Below, in pieces: positions 51,330 to 54,242 of a stretch of DNA of 54,242 nucleotides. The notes below the pieces were generated by a model. It saw only the letters and a program-made list of their open reading frames with translations, was not told where the DNA came from and made no database searches. The position numbers and the translations under genes are program-made. The number at the start of each line of letters is the position of its first letter. Position 1 is the first letter of the stretch. Source of the DNA: Romboutsia timonensis (GTDB lineage: Bacteria > Bacillota > Clostridia > Peptostreptococcales > Peptostreptococcaceae); contig NZ_LT629850.1 of the NCBI RefSeq assembly GCF_900106845.1, forward strand, positions 546,736 to 600,977, read 5' to 3'.

Positions 51330-51611
51330 TTGAAAAAAGTATGGAAAATATTTATTATGTCAGCTATTGTATGTTTTTCTTTAACACTTACACTGATGAT
51401 AATAAATGCGGTAGTTGGGATATCGATAAGATTAAACTTTTATTTACTTTTATTTACTATATTAACAGCAGGATTTACAGTAGCATTAACTCTAGTTGAT
51501 AGTAAAACAATATTCTATTCTAAAAAGGTTAAAAAACCTGTGAAGAGTAAAACGGTAAGAAAAACTAAAAAAGTACAATCACATACTAAAGCGAAACGAA
51601 AAATATCTTAA
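51330..51611 (+). CDS. Small two-span membrane protein with basic tail, unknown function
   Basis: About 93 residues from TTG 51330, which follows GAGGTGA at normal distance; the TTG at 51306 has none. Two membrane segments (about 5-28 and 35-53) are followed by a strongly basic C-terminus (KKVKKPVKSKTVRKTKK), which by the positive-inside rule is cytoplasmic and could bind nucleic acid or acidic lipid. No family recognised. Confidence 0.68.
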   Translation: MKKVWKIFIMSAIVCFSLTLTLMIINAVVGISIRLNFYLLLFTILTAGFTVALTLVDSKTIFYSKKVKKPVKSKTVRKTKKVQSHTKAKRKIS

Positions 51612-51648
51612 GACACAGCTAAATATGATTATGCTGTGTCTTTTTTTT
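51611..51648 (+). terminator. Terminator after the small membrane protein gene
   Basis: AGACACAGC (51611-51619) pairs with GCTGTGTCT (51633-51641), followed by seven more T residues. Confidence 0.88.
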
Positions 51649-51726
51649 ATAAAAACTTTATTTAATACGTTATAATTTATAAGATTTTATAATAAAAAAT
51701 AATTATAAAGGTAGGGGAGGGATACA

Positions 51727-52485
51727 ATGAGGTTTAATATACTTGGAAATAGCGTAACAGGATATAAAAACTTAGTTAGAGGATCTAAGTCTCAAGACTA
51801 TATTGATTATAAAGAAGAAGATAAATATATTATATGTTCAGTTGCAGATGGGCATAGTACACCTTTTTTTAAGCATAGTTTAGATGGTGCTAAATTTGCA
51901 TGTGAAGCATCAATAGATGTACTTAGTGAGAATTTTGATATGGATATAGAGAAATTAGAAGAAAAGTTAATAAATTATGAAATTCAAAAGAAGATAGAAT
52001 CTAGATGGAGATCTTTAGTTGAAGAGCACTATAAGAAAAATTATCCTAATGTATTTAAGATAGAATATATAAAATATTCTACAACACTTTTATCGGTTTT
52101 AATAACAGATAGTTTTATATTATATTTAAAATTAGGTGATGGGGATATAGTATTAAAAAGTAAAGATGAATATAAGGTAGTAATAAATACTAGGAATAAT
52201 TTAACCGTTGACTCTTTGGGAAGAGAAGGTGAGTATATACATATAATGTATTCATTAGAAAAAATAGAAGAAAATGAAAGTATTAGTATAGCTTTATTTA
52301 CTGACGGTTATTCAAATGCATTTAAGAATAAATTAGATTTATTTAATAGTATAGAAAGTACTTTACAGGAGTATAATAAAAGTATTTTTTCAAGATTTAG
52401 GCTAGTTAATACATATGTTAATTATTTAAATAGTATAAGTAAAAATATAACACATGATGATATAAGTATTGTATTTATTGTATAA
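51727..52485 (+). CDS. PP2C-family protein phosphatase (PP2C_2-like)
   Basis: 252 residues, a single soluble PP2C domain. Metal-binding aspartates are in CSVADGHSTP (motif ADGH), LKLGDGDIVL, ALFTDGYSNAF and the final HDDISIVFIV. GSKSQDYIDY near the N-terminus corresponds to the Arg/Asp opening of the family. It should dephosphorylate Ser/Thr, but no kinase is adjacent inside the window. GGGGAGGG precedes the ATG. The next gene in the same direction is 137 bp away, so a functional link is possible but unproven. Confidence 0.88.
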   Translation: MRFNILGNSVTGYKNLVRGSKSQDYIDYKEEDKYIICSVADGHSTPFFKHSLDGAKFACEASIDVLSENFDMDIEKLEEKLINYEIQKKIESRWRSLVEEHYKKNYPNVFKIEYIKYSTTLLSVLITDSFILYLKLGDGDIVLKSKDEYKVVINTRNNLTVDSLGREGEYIHIMYSLEKIEENESISIALFTDGYSNAFKNKLDLFNSIESTLQEYNKSIFSRFRLVNTYVNYLNSISKNITHDDISIVFIV

Positions 52486-52622
52486 AATTTTATAAATAGA
52501 CTTATTATTATCAAAAAATAAATAACTACTTACTGAATATGGTTAATAATGAATATATATGCTATAATTTAATAAATGTTTGAATTAAATAAATTATTAG
52601 GCTTAAGAAAGGGACAAAATTT

Positions 52623-54014
52623 ATGAATCTTAAGGAAAAATTTGATGAGTGTATAGATTTTATAGATTCTAAGAAAAAGGCTATAATAACAATTTCACTT
52701 TCAATATTAGGATTTATAGTTTTAATTATAATATTTTTAGTAAGTAGTGAAGAGTTAAGTGTTTCAAAAGAGTCTAACATTTTAGTTAAAAATATAGAAC
52801 AAAGAAAATATTCAATTGCACTTAATAACTATGAAGACTGGGAAAAAGAATTTTCAAGATCTAAAATGAATAGACTTAATAAGTCTGTTTCTAAAAAGAT
52901 TAATAAGTTACTTCTTGATAGTGGGGATAAGTATATAACAGGACAAATATCAAAAGAACAATATATAGGTCTTATAAATACTATTAATGCCTTAGAAGAT
53001 ATAAATGTAGATTTAAAAAAGATAATAGAGCAGGCAAAGAGAGTAGATGAAATGTATAAAGACGAAAATATAAAATATGATATTGCAATATCATACATAA
53101 ATACAGCTTCTATTATAAATGGCATGGTAAATAATTTAGATATTTATAAAAATAATATAGAAGAAATAAATCAATCAAGAAAACTATATAAATCTGCATT
53201 GAAAAATCAAGATGAAAAAAAATATTATGAAGCTATAACTTCTTATGATAAAGTTTTACAAGTTGATAAAAAATACTATGAATTAGCTAATAAGAATAAA
53301 AAAGAATGTATAGAGCTTATGTATAATTATTACATAGATAAGTCGAAGGAAGCTAATAAAAATGGAGATTACGAAGAAGCACTACAATATATAGATTATA
53401 TTAAAGAATATTATATAGATGATGAAACTATATTAGAACTAGAAAAACAGTACCAAACTAATTTAGCTATGTATACACTAACTACAGATGATATACTTAA
53501 TTTAATTGCTAAAAAAAGTAATAAGAAAAAATCAAATTTATCTGTGAATTCATTCCAACAGATGGTTGATGATAAGAAGTATTATTATACAGAAGTATAT
53601 GAACATGATACTTTAATAGATGAGGTATTAATTGATGCAAAATCTAAAAAAATATATTCTTATAAAGATTCAAATAAGGATTATAAAACAAATTATAGCG
53701 ATGGATACTTTAGGGTTACATCAGATGGAAGTATTCAATTTGCAATAACTGAAGAAAAAGCACAATTTATACTAGAGAAAAAATTAGAAGAAAAACAAAA
53801 TAAATATAAAAAGATTATAAGTGTATCAAATGATAAAATAGATAAATATATAGATAATAAAGTTGACTTAGATAAAAAGTTAAAAGATGATGGAGATATA
53901 TACTATTATAAAGTTGTTAATAAAGGGTTATTTAAGAAAAAAGAAGTCTATATTATAAATATGTATACTGAAAAGGTGTATTTAATAGATAATGACGGTA
54001 TAAAAGATTATTAA
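52623..54014 (+). CDS. Membrane-anchored TPR-like protein, unknown function
   Basis: 463 residues. One membrane segment (about 20-42, IITISLSILGFIVLIIIFLV) is followed by a large extracytoplasmic part. Residues 50-290 are helical, with TPR-like units (YYEAITSYDKVLQVDKKYYEL and NGDYEEALQYIDYIKEYY). Residues 300-463 are beta-rich with VYEHDTLIDEVLIDAKSKKIYSY and a second similar unit near the C-terminus (YYYKVVNKGLFKKKEVYIINM), resembling PepSY-like repeats. No enzyme motif. Upstream is a PP2C phosphatase; downstream a VanW-type gene follows after 51 bp, separated by a short hairpin. Confidence 0.78.
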   Translation: MNLKEKFDECIDFIDSKKKAIITISLSILGFIVLIIIFLVSSEELSVSKESNILVKNIEQRKYSIALNNYEDWEKEFSRSKMNRLNKSVSKKINKLLLDSGDKYITGQISKEQYIGLINTINALEDINVDLKKIIEQAKRVDEMYKDENIKYDIAISYINTASIINGMVNNLDIYKNNIEEINQSRKLYKSALKNQDEKKYYEAITSYDKVLQVDKKYYELANKNKKECIELMYNYYIDKSKEANKNGDYEEALQYIDYIKEYYIDDETILELEKQYQTNLAMYTLTTDDILNLIAKKSNKKKSNLSVNSFQQMVDDKKYYYTEVYEHDTLIDEVLIDAKSKKIYSYKDSNKDYKTNYSDGYFRVTSDGSIQFAITEEKAQFILEKKLEEKQNKYKKIISVSNDKIDKYIDNKVDLDKKLKDDGDIYYYKVVNKGLFKKKEVYIINMYTEKVYLIDNDGIKDY

Positions 54015-54034
54015 GCGTGTTTTTAGCACGCTTT
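54013..54034 (+). terminator. Weak terminator hairpin
   Basis: AAGCGTG and CACGCTT form a 7-bp stem around TTTTTAG with little T-run, overlapping the stop codon. It may attenuate rather than end transcription into the next gene. Confidence 0.55.
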
Positions 54035-54065
54035 AATAATTGATGCTAGTTTAAGGAGAGAGCAT

Positions 54066-54242
54066 ATGAAAAATATTAATAAAAAAATATGGATAGTATT
54101 AGGTATTATTTTATCAGTTTGTTTTATATTTATAGGAACACTAACTGTTATTATAAATGGAGATAAAATATGTAAAAATACTTATATAAATGATACTAAT
54201 ATAGGTGAATTAACTAAGGAACAAGCTAGTGAAAAACTAAAA
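54066..54242 (+). CDS. Start of a VanW/peptidoglycan-binding-type protein (cut by window edge)
   Basis: 59 codons are present, open to the window end. ATG 54066 follows AAGGAGAG. A signal anchor (residues 8-32, WIVLGIILSVCFIFIG) is followed by NTYINDTNIGELTKEQASEKLK, the standard opening of the extracellular repeat that precedes VanW domains (compare NIFPGTLVYEQDISNLEKEELLSKL in the VanW protein at 39011). Hence a second VanW-type protein is likely; the VanW domain itself lies outside the window. Confidence 0.72.
   Translation, partial: MKNINKKIWIVLGIILSVCFIFIGTLTVIINGDKICKNTYINDTNIGELTKEQASEKLK

Overview
The window is very AT-rich, with strong GGAGG-type ribosome binding sites and many TTG or GTG starts. 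It reads as chromosome of an anaerobic, spore-forming Firmicute close to Clostridioides difficile (Peptostreptococcaceae: Paeniclostridium, Paraclostridium, Romboutsia and relatives). The main pointers are a CotE-type peroxiredoxin-chitinase fusion, a reverse rubrerythrin, a PdaA-type deacetylase, a lysine riboswitch and a T-box. The genus call is inference. No rRNA, tRNA, CRISPR array, prophage or recognised defence island is visible.

Layout. 1-770: 3' end of an IS256-family element. 881-2700: a MarR regulator behind a 32-bp tandem duplication, then an aminotransferase. 2895-5093: GalT-like transferase, exonuclease III and an unknown gene. 5115-6580: first IS3-family element. 6585-9545: DEDDh exonuclease and a large glutamine synthetase. 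9630-16082: membrane proteins, an M23 peptidase, a GT28 glycosyltransferase, a YjiH-like membrane protein, an M42 peptidase and a small lipoprotein. 16244-17413: a Cys/Met-rich, probable spore-surface protein. 17429-18910: second IS3-family element. 18971-26950: YlbF-like protein, pyridoxal kinase, amidase, CspA, CBS protein, parvulin, RidA, DUF3867-like protein and an isochorismatase-like hydrolase. 27070-28745: YjiH-family permease under a T-box. 28942-33886: Sel1 protein, ABC-F ATPase, M15 peptidase, CinA-like amidase and a zinc-phospholipase-like protein. 34070-36897: zinc-type ABC transporter with a Fur-like operator. 36917-43248: reverse rubrerythrin, radical SAM protein, VanW protein, YdcZ-like protein, PP-loop ATPase and PHP hydrolase. 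43279-46661: second phospholipase-like protein, an unknown gene, pdaA and a lipoprotein. 46798-48525: NhaC/LysW transporter under a lysine riboswitch. 48714 to the end: RNase H, CotE, PP2C phosphatase, a TPR-like membrane protein and the start of a second VanW-type gene.

Most genes are monocistronic or in short operons, and convergent pairs share bidirectional terminators. Clear operons are the ABC transporter (genes overlap as TAATG), lipoprotein-pdaA, phospholipase-like/PHP, and YdcZ/PP-loop.

The most striking observation concerns the two IS3-family elements. They are related but clearly different, and lie on opposite strands. Each sits inside the loop of an intergenic Rho-independent terminator between convergent genes: removing the IS leaves a near-perfect hairpin with A/T tails. 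Both elements also carry terminator-like hairpins of their own next to the end. This looks like structure-targeted insertion into terminators.
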